Positions 12,001-22,889 of a DNA stretch of 64,000 bases are shown piece by piece; position 1 is the stretch's first letter, and every line of letters begins with the position of its first letter. The stretch lies in contig CAJSYZ010000005.1 in assembly GCA_910574455.1 (NCBI GenBank), positions 1,984,001-2,048,000 of the forward strand, in the 5' to 3' direction. The translations under genes and the position numbers were made by a program. The stretch comes from Trichaptum fuscoviolaceum. Its lineage: Eukaryota; Basidiomycota; Agaricomycetes; Hymenochaetales; Trichaptaceae. Under the pieces are notes generated by a model. It did no database searches and was not told where the DNA came from. It saw only the letters and a program-made list of their open reading frames with translations.

Positions 12001-13233
12001 AAGTCGGGTCTTGGCCCGGGAGCGTCACGGTCAACTTGAACCGCTGGCACCGTGACCGCAGTGACACTGGCAGCCTGAGTGGCAGGCTCATTAGTAATCT
12101 AGTACTACTACTAGTAGTAGTCGGGATGATGTTTAATCGCACTCACCATTACATTGACTTGACAGTACAAGATACTGATTCAGACGCAATGCAAGATTCA
12201 AACTTCAAACTCACAAATTGATCCTTTCTGAGTCTATCCCCTGCCACTGGCACCTCAAGACCTCCACCCTCTTCACCGATGAAAGTGGAATCATCTGTGT
12301 TGCGAAGCGCCCTGACAGGGCGTTTTGTCTTGTCGTTCCGCCTTGACGTAGCGGGCGAGTCTATTATGTCCGTTTCTTCACCAGAAAGACTCTCGTTCGG
12401 TCCTGCAGGAGCGTGAAAGAATGCGTCGCTGGGAGTGGCGGCAGACCTGGACATCTTTGCGGTCTGCACACGTGTGCGAAATGGAAGTTCACCTTTGGAA
12501 TCTTCTTTCCTAGCTTTTTTTGCAGGCTTCCTGTTTGGCTCATCCATACTCGCTGCTTCGCATTAACGTGAGTCACAGGGTTCAACCTCCAAGCTTTGAG
12601 ATCGTCTGAAAATGTATAGGCAATGTTACTCACGAATATCCAAGTCTTCGTTGTGTCCCATCTTCACAATCCGATATGTCTTTAACATCGTTCTTCGAGT
12701 CTGTTTATGCCAGTTCAAATCTGTGTCATCACTGATCTAAAGTTGAAGACTTACAACTAGCTTCGCCTTTTGGCTTTCTACGTCCACGTTTGCCAGTGAG
12801 TTTGGGCACTGTTGAGCCCATCTGGGTGCGTGTCTCAAGAGCCTTCGACAAGTTGTTTTCAAGCTCTACGGTCTCTAGCATCGCTGCTTCTTGGTTCTCT
12901 GCTGCAGTCACCTTCTTGCGAACCTTGTCAGCTGCCTCTTGTTCTTTTGCTGCCCGTTTTTGCTCCGCAGCGTGTTTTTCTCCTCTCTTTCGCAACCGCG
13001 ACTTGCTGGGCCGCAGCTCTGCGGAAAGCTGCCCGCTCTTCCTTCTGCTTTTCCTTCTCTTCCTTCTCCTTCAATGCCTCATCCCGCCTTTCTGCCTGCC
13101 GTACTTTCCTTTTCTCTTTTTCTTCCTTCTCCCGCAATATCTCCTCCTGTGTTCGTCTTGTTCTGAGTTGGTCAACGACTGCTCCGGGGTGCTTTTCCTT
13201 GTTCTTAGCCCTTGTCTGTCTTTGAGTTGACAT
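9014..13233 (-). CDS. Unrecognised many-exon gene beside the transposase
   Basis: A chain of short minus-strand open segments, most ending in good GT donors and preceded by AG acceptors, runs from an ATG at 13233 to a stop at 9014. Clear pieces are 13233 to about 12755 (charged, coiled-coil-like, Glu/Lys/Arg-rich), 12634..12700, about 12215-12545 (basic, PAKKARKEDSK), about 11770-11935, a run of short Lys/Ser-rich exons from 11.7 to 10.5 kb, and a more globular C-terminal half (10.4-9.4 kb) with WTHILLPSLFRAVGKSVTPW. I do not recognise a named family. Two oddities: the reading frame shifts by one base at about 12960-13000, and the last exon ends in a hexanucleotide repeat. The start codon lies 272 bp from the divergent transposase start. 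Not all exon borders were resolved, so this is a gene span, not a final model. Confidence 0.5.
9033..9118. repeat. Hexanucleotide microsatellite (CCTCGY)n
   Basis: About 14 tandem hexamers, CCTCGT at the left and CCTCGC through the rest, read on the plus strand. On the minus strand, in the frame of the last exon of the gene above, this encodes alternating Arg-Gly. In the next frame it would encode Gly-Glu, which would fit the acidic stretch just before it better. Length variation here would change the C-terminus. Confidence 0.9.
11985..12145. repeat. Motif-rich insert inside the minus-strand gene
   Basis: Between two likely exons lies a segment with GCTGGCACCGTGACC, CACTGGCAGCCTGAGTGGCAG, TCAACTTGAA and the palindromic run ACTACTACTAGTAGTAGT. 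The same words fill the flanks of the transposase and protease genes further right. It is probably a small non-autonomous insertion or an intron that has gained such sequence. Confidence 0.45.
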
Positions 13234-13319
13234 TTTGTGCAGTGTTTTGAGACTTGTATGATGATAAGATGTGTCGAAGGTGCAAGTTCAAGATCAGGGA
13301 GGCGGGGGCGTCTATCTTA

Positions 13320-13505
13320 GACAAGTTGAAAATTTACGCCCACTACTACCGTGACTACTCTATGACTAATTTTAACTCAGGTTCAAGTTCACTGGCACTC
13401 CGAGTCCGAGTCACTGCCAGTGCTAGCAGCCTGCCAGTGCCAGTGAGGCTCAGCTGTGAGTCCCAATTGTCGACGTGTACTACTACTGAGGTTACATTCA
13501 AGTTG
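13320..13505. repeat. CACTA-like subterminal motif cluster, left of the transposase
   Basis: Just upstream of the transposase ATG are CACTGGCACTCCGAGTCCGA, CACTGCCAGTGC and CTGCCAGTGCCAGTGAGG, plus CAGGTTCAAGTT. Repeated short direct and inverted words next to the transposase start are what the subterminal binding sites of CACTA-type elements look like. A CACTGG at 13390 could be a terminus, but the 3-bp flank does not match any right-end candidate I tested. Confidence 0.45.
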
Positions 13506-16500
13506 ATGCCAGCGACACGGAAAAAGCACGATCCCTTTCATTTTCCACCAACTATTCGATGCACCTTGCCTGGCTGTAGTAGGACGTTCAAGAGTCAATC
13601 TGGAAGAGCAAGACATGAATATTCAGCTCATCCGACGTCATTCTTGGCAAGTTCTTCTGCTTGTGGTCATGAATATGAATCGTCACCTATTCGACCCATA
13701 CGAGCTCCAAGTCCTCAACTTGAAGCTCTCCTGAGGTCGTCCGAACTTCCATCAGAGGGTCATCTTGAGAGCGGCTCTGACTCCTACGATTACGATATTT
13801 CCATGCTTACACAGGATATCTCGATGCTCAGTATAGGCCGAGACGAGCTGCTTCAAGATTTGGACAGACCTGATTCTCTGTCCCATTCTGTCACCGGAAG
13901 TGACAGTGGCCGTTCTGAAGACTTGGATTCCGACATTGGAGATTATGAGGAGAGCGAGGATAACTTGAAGGTGTATCACAGATACTTGAATGGTGCGCGC
14001 CAAATCAATTGTTCCCGGTTTACTGTAGCATTTTGACACCAAACATTGTGCAGCCACTCCATGCGATGCAGAAGGGAACATCTTAGAATACGAAGACTCA
14101 CCCGCTCCGCGAAACGAATCTGCGTCAAATGACTGGTTTCCATATTCGTGCCGAGCAGATTTTGAGCTCGCAGATTTTCTCTATCGGGAAGAGCAAATGT
14201 CTGCTGGGAACATAACAAAGCTTCTGGGAATCATGAAGGCTTATCAGCTGATTCAGGAGGCGGAGAATGTAAAATCTTGCGGATGTTCCGAATTGGATGC
14301 GACATTGCCTGACGATGACTTGGATCTGGGTTCAACTAGTACGCTACTCGATGGAGATGCGCAAAAAATGTATAACGCCATTGATGCTACGAAAGTCGGT
14401 GATGTGTCTTGGAAATCCTTTAGTAACTTCTACACGGACGATCATAGCCAAAAGGCAACAAACGAGAACACCGAGTCATGGAAGAGGAAAGAATATGATG
14501 TATGGTATCGGGATCCTTTGGAAGTGATCCGGAATTTGGTGGACAATCCGGCGTTGGAAGGCGAATTCGACTATGTCCCGTTTCGTGAGTATCAGCCGAA
14601 AGAGGACTCTGATGACAACAAAGAACGAGTCTTCAGAAACTACATGTCCGGAAATTTTGCTTGGGAACAGGCTGTAAGTCATGAATCATGCAGCATTCGA
14701 AGTTGGAGGAAGTGTACTGATTATCCTTGACTTAGAACAAAATCTACGCCGAAGATAAAGCAGTTCATGGGTCCATGTTCGTTCCGGTAATTTTAGGGAG
14801 TGACAAGACAACAGTTTCCGTTGGAACTGGCAACAACGAATATTATCCGTTATATCTCTCAATAGGAAATGTATCTAACAAGGCCCGGCGGTCCCAAAAG
14901 TTGAATACAGTCCAGCTTGTAGCATTTCTAGCAATACCAAAGAGTGTGTGTCAAAAACTGAGCTATCCATTTGTGTTCTGATGCTTTGCAGCTGAACGGC
15001 AGTACGAAAAGTCGGATGAATTCCGCCGCTTTCGACATCAAGTCTTTCATTCATCTATATCGAGAATCTTGAGACCACTGAAGAGCGCAATGTCCATAAA
15101 CAACGAACAAACCATTTTCCGGTGCCCTGATGGTCACTTGCGTAGGTCAATTCTCGGACTCGGCTCGTATATAGCCGATTATCCGGAACAGGTGAGTCTA
15201 TGCGCAATATGCACTGGATGGTGCTGCAAGTAAGTATTGTCCTTTCCACAAATCACATCCGACTTGAGTTCGAGGAAATGGCTTAATGCGGCTACTATAT
15301 AGATGTACAGCACCTCACAAGAACCTAGATAATCCGGAATTTGTTACAAATCCTCGAACAAAAGAGCTGCACGAACGATTGATAGAACAGGTGGATGACA
15401 ATAGCATAAGTAGAGCCACAATTCGTAAGGAGTATGGGTTCCACCAAGATATCGTCGTATGTGTTCCAACTTCAAGTTGTCCATTAGATGCACTTACCGC
15501 AACTTGAACTATGTCCCGTAGCCCTTCACCAATGATTTTCCGCGTGCAGATATATGCGATCTCATTTCTCCAGACTTACTGCACCAAATCATCAAAGGCG
15601 TGTTCAAGGATCATCTTGTCGAGTGGATTTGCCAGAGCATGACCACGACAGAGCTGGATATTGTGGATAAAAGGTACTATTCCCTTACAAGTCGTGTGAA
15701 TACCACTGCTAACTTTCACGTAGAATCAGAGTTGCTGCTCCTTTTCCTGGACTTCGCAGATTTCCCGAAGGTCGAGGCTTCAAGCAATGGACAGGTAATG
15801 ATTCAAAGGCACTTATGAAAGTATGTGGTATTTTCATCATGATCTTGTTTGAGGTGGTGGTTTGCTGATATCTGATGCAATCCGCTTACTAGGTGTATCT
15901 TCCGGCTATTGTGGGCATTGTACATGATGATATAGTTCACGCATTGAGTGCATTTCTGGACTTCTGTTACCTTGTGCGTCGGTACACGATTACAGCCTCA
16001 ACTCTTGATCAGGTTAAAGCCTCCCTGGATCACTATCATCAATATCGCAAAATATTCATAGCTAAGGGCATCCGGGATAACTTCTCACTTCCACGACAGC
16101 ATGCCATGATTCACTATCCTACAATGATCCCTCTCTTCGCTGCACCAAGCGGGCTGTGCTCATCAATCACAGAGAATAAACACATTTACGCGGTCAAGGA
16201 AACGTGGCGACGCTCAAACAGAAATGATCCTTTAGGTCAGATGATCACAGCAAACCAACGTCTCAGTAAACTTATTGCATCGAGGGCAGACTTCAAGAGG
16301 CGTGGAATGCTGGAAAGTCCTCTGGCTGAGGCTTCATGGAGAGCTTTGCTAGATGTTCTGCGCAGGAATATGTCAGAGTCGGAGTCAGATGACGCTGAGA
16401 GGACCCAAATTCGGAAGGAGCAGATGCAGCATCAAGATACACCCGAAGCTGGTGCAGCTGATGATACAGAGGACTTCTTCGATGACATTGTGGGCAATAA

Positions 16501-17505
16501 TGAACTCAACGAAATTGCAGACCTGGAAGATCCCGAACTTGAAAGCTTACTAGTAGTGCATGGGCCACAGCATCTTGCGGTTCAAGACATACAACATGCT
16601 GAACGCCAGATCCGCTTGGGTGGCAGAAATGACCCTTTGAGCTTGATGTTAATGGCTTCGAAGCAACGTGGGTATTACTTGGTAACCCATGCTTTTGGTG
16701 TTACACATCTGACTTCTTTGTTGTCATCCTTGCAGAGTCCAGTAAGGTGTATCCTAAACAGCTCAACACGCTTGCGGCGATAAAAGGTCATCCAGAGCTC
16801 CGACAGCTCCGACAGCTCATTAAAGAATACTTATTCAACAAGTACGAGAATCACACCTCCAACTCAAGGGGCTCCTCTGGTAGAGCCCAACCAGCAGTTG
16901 AATTGGACACGAGCAATGACTTTTCAATATTCCATTCAGCCACCACTTTCTTTGCCTACCATGGCGAATCGATCCCTATAGAACAAGCAATGAGGGAGGT
17001 GATCAGGTCCAATCCCTCTTGGCGCGGAAAAGCAAGACGTGATGCAGTCCTTGTTCGAGTTAGCTCCTGCACAAAGGGGTTTGCGGGAATGAGAGTTGCC
17101 CGAGTTATGCTTCTTTTTTCCTTCACCGCTAAAGGGGAACGTCAGGACTGCGCTCTCGTCCAGATTTTCAAGCGTGTTGGAGATTCACCCGACCTGAAAA
17201 CAAGAATGTGGATAGTCGAACCGGAGTATGAGTTAGAGAGCTCTACCACCTGTGTCGGATGCTGTACTGGAGTGAATGCCAGTGGCAGATGTCACTATCA
17301 GCGCAACTGCAAGGCTCCGAAGCTATCTGTGATAGATGTAGGGGACATCCTCCGTTTAGCCCACCTCCTGGGGGTTCCGAAGGGTGATGAATGTCCTCCA
17401 AAGTCATTGACACCTGAGGAGACCCTGGATTTTTATGATAGATTCTATGTTAACCGATTTGCTGACATGCACATGCACCAAACACTGTACGAAGCTAGAC
17501 AATAA
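13506..17505 (+). CDS. Plavaka-type transposase, intact, nine exons
   Basis: Exons 13506..13992, 14054..14673, 14736..14943, 14992..15229, 15303..15456, 15522..15673, 15724..15820, 15893..16667 and 16736..17505 join in frame to 1,166 aa. Plavaka is a basidiomycete group of the CACTA-like DNA transposases. Features seen: an N-terminal C2H2 zinc finger (C19, C24, H37, H42) for DNA binding, an acidic Ser-rich linker, WYRDPLEVIRNLVDNP, the core GSDKTTVSVGTGNNEYYPLY, PLYLSIGNVSN, then NDFPRADICDLISPDLLHQ, FPGLRRFPEGRGFKQWTG and LSAFLDFCYLVRR, all in family order. The C-terminal part has a Cys-rich stretch, CVGCCTGVNASGRCHYQRNC. No stop or frameshift interrupts it, so the element could be active. 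The first ATG after the motif cluster was chosen because it immediately precedes the zinc finger. Confidence 0.85.
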
Positions 17506-17732
17506 TTACTAAGTTAAACTCTTCCGTTAGCACATTGCCACATAGTACTACAAAGTGTATTGAGACTTGTTGTACAGTTTACATTGCCAGAGCCAGCGGC
17601 GACGACATCATGGTATTCATTGTTCGAGGTAATATAATTATCAACAAATCTCAAAGCAACAAAAGGAGAAACTGGAGATGCAAGCATACTGTGTCCATTG
17701 TCAACCCACCACCTACGAGAGGGCTAATTCGG

Positions 17733-19782
17733 CTAGTAGTTGAGGCGACCTCGAGGACTTGAAGGCTTGGAGTCATCCTTTGACTCTATCGCCAATTCTA
17801 AATAATTGCGATACCCTAGAATTTGTTTAATATCAATATTCACCGCGATGCCTTTCGGGGGTTGTCTGTCGAATGACGCGCACACCGCCTCCGTCAGATA
17901 CGTTATGTATCTCTGCATGTCCGCATGCTCCAAGAAAGATTTTCCAGTCGTCTGGGTAGTCAAGGACGCTGCTGACGTCGATGCTGCCGTGTCCTGTCTT
18001 TCCTTCCCCTTGCCCTTCAAGTTCGTATGATAGGCATCCATTTCGTCCTTGTTATAGGCTGCTAACATATCAATAGAATCAAGGACATCATCAGTTGACT
18101 CCTGCCTTCGATGTACTATCTTGTTTAAGAGCTCTGATACGACATCGCCTTTCCCCTTCCGCATGACGACATCGAAAAGACCCTTTGTGGAGGCAATTTG
18201 CAACCATCTCTTGACAATCCTAAGCGCGCTTATCAATCTCCTCTGAAGATGACCCAATTCGCGGAAGTAATTATTAATCTCAACAGAAGGAATATCTGCC
18301 GGTGGTCCGACAGGCCCCTGCTTCGACTTTGCTTCCCTGGTAAACCTTCCTATGATGTCATGCAAACGCGCCTGAATAGATTCTGCCGTTGAGATAATCG
18401 CATAGTCATTGGAGGTGACCTCTAACACCTTCGTCCGATGGAAGAATGCATCGTGAATATTGCACAGCTTAATCGCCATTTCCCAAGATTTCTGCTCCGT
18501 GGCAAACTGCAGTAGCATTTCGTTGACCTCCTCTTTCTGGGGCTGAAAATGAAGCCGTTCAACCGCAGGCGTCATGTATTTCGATTGCAAACTCCCTGGT
18601 TCCGATATCGGATGATAGGGTAGATGCACTTTCAGGGGGGGGGGCCGAATACCGGAAGGATGACTGGAAGCCTGAGAATGAGCCTGGAAAAGTCTAGAGA
18701 CCGTAACTGACATGCTTTGGAGACCGGCATCGATGATTGCGATGAGTTTGTAAGTTACGTCGTAGTAGGCCTGGAAGAACGGTATGAAGAATTGGAAAGC
18801 CTTAAGATCTTTGGCATCCGTATCGTATGAGTTCAATACTGCCATAAAATCTTCTGCCTTCTCTTCTCTATAAAGTCCATATTCAGATAACAGTTGTCTA
18901 AGACCTTCCGAGCCGTCGCGAGAATGTCTTCGGTAGTATTGATTCATGATTTTCTGAAACTCGAACCTGGACAACTCGAAGTAGAGGGAACCAAAGGGAT
19001 CATCAGTGCCTCGATTGTCAAGGCAATTCCGTATCTCCCCTCTTGAGAACCCAAGGACAATTGCGGAGGATTCCATGAAGAAGAACCTTAGACTATCCAA
19101 GGTCTTCCTTACTCTAACAGCGTCGCCTGCTGCCCGTGACTAACAAGCGTAGGTTATTAGACGTTCTTTTTCGAAACATGATCATAATACTTACCCCAGC
19201 AATATTATCAGTCAAGAGAGCGACATCAGAATATATCTTGCGAAGAGTATCGTTCAACGTAGCAACCTGACCCTCCAAACTCGCAATCCTATCATCTGAT
19301 GAAAGGCCTGGATGGCCTGAAGTCGAGCGAACCGACGCGCTGCCTTCTATGCCAGTGTGCGACATGGCACCTGGATGGCCTGAAGTCGAGTGAACCGACT
19401 CGTTGCCTTCTATGCCAGTGGACTGTGCATTTTGTGCCACAGCGTCAAGCAGTTCACCCATAGTACGTCCGGGAGATTTATTAGGTGGTTCGAGAACACC
19501 GCCAGGTCCCGGGACGCGATAATCGGCCAGTGATGGTGACCTTGATGGTGGTGGAACGGATGTCGGGAATGATTCCCCCCCTTTAAGTTCAAGTTTGGGC
19601 CTTTTCTGATTGGGCTCACTAGGACTCGGAGATTGACTTGCGCCTACTATCTGCGTGTACGCAGCAATCCAGTTTGGGTGTTGTGAGCTGCCGCCACCAG
19701 CGGGTGAGTTGCTGATCTGCCTGTGTGAGCTGCCGCCCCTGCGTGAGCTGCCGCTACCACCTCTAGAATTTGATCCCGACAT
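17733..19782 (-). CDS. Unrecognised 664-aa protein downstream of the transposase
   Basis: Exons complement 19195..19782 and 17733..19139 join in frame to 664 aa across a 55-nt intron (GTAAGT...GTTAG). The first 150 residues are Ser/Gly/Pro-rich with two GIEGxxSVxSTSGHPG repeats. A short coiled-coil-like segment (DDRIASLEGQVATLNDTLRK) follows, then a long mainly helical region without membrane segments or a catalytic motif I know. The ATG at 19782 is used because the frame upstream has only a GTG. The gene is tail-to-tail with the transposase (stop codons about 230 bp apart) and lies between motif-rich segments, so it may be cargo of the same mobile region. Function unknown. Confidence 0.6.
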
Positions 19783-20619
19783 GTTAATTGTGTGAGACCC
19801 AAGCGTCACTGGCGTGGTGGGATAATATTCAAGTTCATCATTCCGATTCCTTTTACGATCTACAATTTAGTTATTGTCAGAACCAACAAGGGCGTTCGAC
19901 TCAAACTCAGGCTCACTGGACATTTTGGATATTTTGAACAAAACTGTGACTTGAAGCCTGATAGGAGGTTGTTTCGCTTTCTCCAACAGCTTCAAAATGG
20001 AGTTAAAACTGGTGCAATAGTATAGTAGCTGTGAGCCTACCAACTCCGAGTCCGACTCCGAGTCGTCGGAACCGAATAGTAGTATCTTGAACTTCGGTTC
20101 AAATTTAGAGATCAAGTTGCCAATATACTAGTAGTAGTAGATAGTACTACTCAGGCTACAACTTGAAGTTTGAAGATCTCAGTCAGCGGATGAAGTTAAA
20201 CTAGGAGACTGGTTGACTCACCGCCAGCCTGAGTACCGCCAGTGGCAGCCTCTGAACTAAAATTTAGGTGGCAGGGACTTCGACTTTAAGGTGAGAGGGC
20301 TTCAAGCTGTTGAAAAGAACAACCTTGAGTACTACTAGAGTACAGTACTACAGAGTATAGTAGACAAAGACACGATACGTCGATGCCACTGGCAGTGGGC
20401 ATGGGGTAGTCAGGCTACTAAATGCGGAACTTGAATCTGAACTTGAAGCCAGACTTCTCAGGCTCACGCCACTCACTGCCAGTGGCAGCCACTGCAGAAC
20501 CGTGCCACTGGCAGTGACGTCTTTCCCACTGCATTCTTTCCCATTTCGTCCCAATAGTACTACCTATTCATCTTGAACTCGAAAGCACAACAGCAACGAC
20601 TTCAACTTGAATCAGCATC
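19783..20619. repeat. Motif-rich non-coding segment between accessory genes
   Basis: No gene is supported. The stretch contains many copies of the same words as 13.3-13.5 kb: GCCACTGGCAGTGGG, CACTGCCAGTGGCAGCCACT, GTGCCACTGGCAGTGACG, CAACTCCGAGTCCGACTCCG, repeated AACTTGAA, and ACTAGTAGTAGTAG. It likely holds transposase-binding repeats or the nested ends of related elements, and the promoters of the genes on either side. Confidence 0.45.
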
Positions 20620-21976
20620 ATGCTGGCATCATCCAAGCCATCACGTAGAAATCCGATTCCGCGTGAGTCCTACAGCTTTCTACTACGTTCTCCTATACCG
20701 GCAGCAATGATTAATGAGGTGATATCCAGCTTCGCCAAGGGAAGGCTTTGATTTGATAGAATTGTCTCGGCAGATCACGGGCTTTCGCCCATCCAACGAG
20801 GAAAATAGTATTCGATCTGCAAGGCAGAGACTAGAAGGTGTCATCGATGGCATATGGCCAGGTGAGTCCTACTTTCTCCTTCGCCGGTAGTCCTGCTTTG
20901 TTGACTACTTCTACTCGTGGCAGAGAATCAGAGTCTGAGCGGATCAATAGTGCCTCGTAGAACCCCTCGGATGCCAACAAACACTCACACGGACTAACAA
21001 GCACCCCTATGCATCGGACTGGGCGTTGATCAGGATTTGTGACGACCGTCTCCCATCTGACATGACTACTCTCTGCAAGCAGCATGGGAAGGGGCAATTT
21101 TGGAATTATGCAGACTTGAGAAGGTATGAACCAAAGAGCATGTGTGGTTCAGCTGCTTTCGACGACATTCTGGAGTTCATGGGATGGAAGGAAGGCACTC
21201 AAGTACATGATGGTCTGGTGCATATCAAAGATTTCACGAAACCGCGCGACATCTACAGCCGTCTTTATCAAGAAGAAACGGACAAACAAGCGATTACAGA
21301 TAAGCAGCTCCATAGAGCACTAGCGAATGATGGCACAAAGGTCGTATCCTCGAAGCTTGAAACAAGACGGGTATATAAGTTTGGTTGGACAACTGGCCAC
21401 ACAGTGGGCGTTTATAACAATCTCACTTCCTACTGGGTCGATCTTACACTAGAATATGATGTCACAGTCTCCGGTGAAGGCAAACGTCGCAAAACCTGTG
21501 GAATCAAAGAAGGTGTAAAGGGCGTCGAGAGTTGCTGGCAGGCGGTCCTGCAATTTCCACCCGGCAAGCACTTCGGTGGTCCTAGCCGTATATTTGGAGA
21601 CCAAGGTGATTCCGGAAGCTTGGTCATCGACCAGGATGCCAACGCACTTGGTACAATCACCTTTGTTACGACTTCGACCGAATGGCAACACGATGGGTTC
21701 ACTTACGGAGTCCCTATTTGGCAACAATTGTCGGAGATGCGCACCTCAGGCTTCGGTTACGGTGATATTCATTTCGGATTCGAATCACAAGAGGATGATG
21801 CAGTGATGTCGGAACTTGCGGAATATCATCCACAGATTAAGGTAACTAGGGCTAACAAGGGCTCGAGTACATGGAAAGCGTGGTTTAATGAGGAGCACCA
21901 CAAGGTTGAGCGGGAACGAGCAGCATTGGGACCTTTTAATTCACTTAGACCGCAGACTCGGAGTCAGACGAAGTAG
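20620..21976 (+). CDS. Trypsin-fold serine protease-like protein
   Basis: Exons 20620..20662, 20730..20861 and 20961..21976 join in frame to 396 aa. The likely nucleophile lies in GDQGDSGSLVID (Ser about residue 276), the classic GDSG of chymotrypsin-fold proteases. A preceding YKFGWTTGHTVGVYNN strand is typical of the trypsin-like domains found in many agaricomycete proteins. ASDWALIRI (Asp about residue 78) could hold the catalytic Asp. I see no clear catalytic His upstream, so activity is uncertain. The third-exon acceptor (CGTAG at 20960) was chosen because the earlier AG runs into a stop within about 25 codons. No signal peptide is seen, so an intracellular role is likely. The gene sits among CACTA-like motif clusters, and a fragment of a second copy follows at 22.5 kb. 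Confidence 0.6.
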
Positions 21977-22525
21977 CCTGAGGACTCAGGCTTGTACTCA
22001 AACTATTTCTAACTGTTTTCTTTTCGTAGCATTACCTCATACCAGTGCATACCACTAGTATTCAAGTTGTGTCTTTGTATGTTTGTCTCCTGTTCTGTGT
22101 TCGTCGACCTTATACTTGTGTTTTCTGTGCATCGGTATATTCAAGTTGTTGTATTCTGTATGTAAATAAAAAACGATATGAATTGTTTACTAACTATTCC
22201 GAGTCGGACTTGGACTCACTGGCACCAGTGATGCTCTAATTACTGCCCGATAAATTCACGACTGGCTCGAATCCGGGTCTACCAACCTGAAGACCGAACA
22301 TCGTTACGGGTCATTGTTCGGCAACTTGAACTTTTGAGCTGAACTTGAAGTCCCACGACTCGGACTCGGTCTCAGGCTCTGACTCGGAAGTTCTTCCGAC
22401 TCGGAGGTCAGCTTGAAGTCGGAAACTACTAGTACTAGTAAACTAAGCCTGAGGGGCGAAGGTCGGTCCGGCTACTACTACAACTGCTCTGCTCGACAAC
22501 TATTAGGTATAATAATTTTAATGGA
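21977..22525. repeat. Motif-rich non-coding segment right of the protease gene
   Basis: Contains GAGTCGGACTTGGACTCACTGG, CACTGGCACCAGTG, GACTCGGACTCGGTCTCAGG, repeated AACTTGAA and CTACTAGTACTAGTA. This is the same vocabulary as the other clusters at 12.0, 13.4 and 20.0-20.6 kb. It may be the right subterminal region of the mobile segment. Confidence 0.4.
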
Positions 22526-22744
22526 ATGACCGGTTGTTATTCTCGGGACGTTCTAGGTCAGAGGGAACTGGACGGCTTGACTTATGCTATTGCCTTCTGG
22601 CAGACGACGGAGGAGCTGGATCAAATGGGCTTTGCGACCAACCTTGATTCAAAGACAGACACGCAACTTGGTAGTATTGTTTTCCCGACTCCGAGTCAGC
22701 AAGAGCCCGACGTGGACATCGCCGCTCGCCTTTTCCCAGACTGA
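22526..22744 (+). pseudogene. Fragment of a second protease-like copy
   Basis: The 72-codon frame contains ELDGLTYAIAFWQTTEELDQ followed by MGFATN, which lines up with DGFTYGVPIWQQLSEM and SGFGYG near the end of the protease-like protein at 20.6-22.0 kb. No GDSG or upstream part is found, so this looks like a 3' remnant of a duplicated copy. The resemblance is short and judged by eye. Confidence 0.4.
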
Positions 22745-22889
22745 GCCCCTTCCTCAACTCCCCCACCATGCGCACAAACTCTCTCATCTCATCCTCTTGC
22801 ACTACCTTGAGGCTTGTCATTTTCTTCAACCTTGGCGCTGTCTCCTTCACATATGACATCTTCCATGCGCTGCTCTCCTGCACTTTGTA

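Noticed and set aside
15192..15220. Donor GTGAGT at 15192 in the transposase
   Set aside because: Reading through it gives the family's next conserved residues; the true donor is at 15230.
20924..20960. Earlier acceptor (GGCAG) for protease exon 3
   Set aside because: It leads to a stop within about 25 codons; the CGTAG acceptor keeps the long frame open.
13390..22230. CACTGG...CCAGTG pair as exact ends of the Plavaka element
   Set aside because: Both ends begin CACTGG read inward, but the 3-bp flanks (GTT and ATG) do not match, and many similar words exist nearby. Left as an idea only.
22255..22330. tRNA-like T-loop (GGCTCGAATCC)
   Set aside because: No acceptor or anticodon stem could be paired on either strand.
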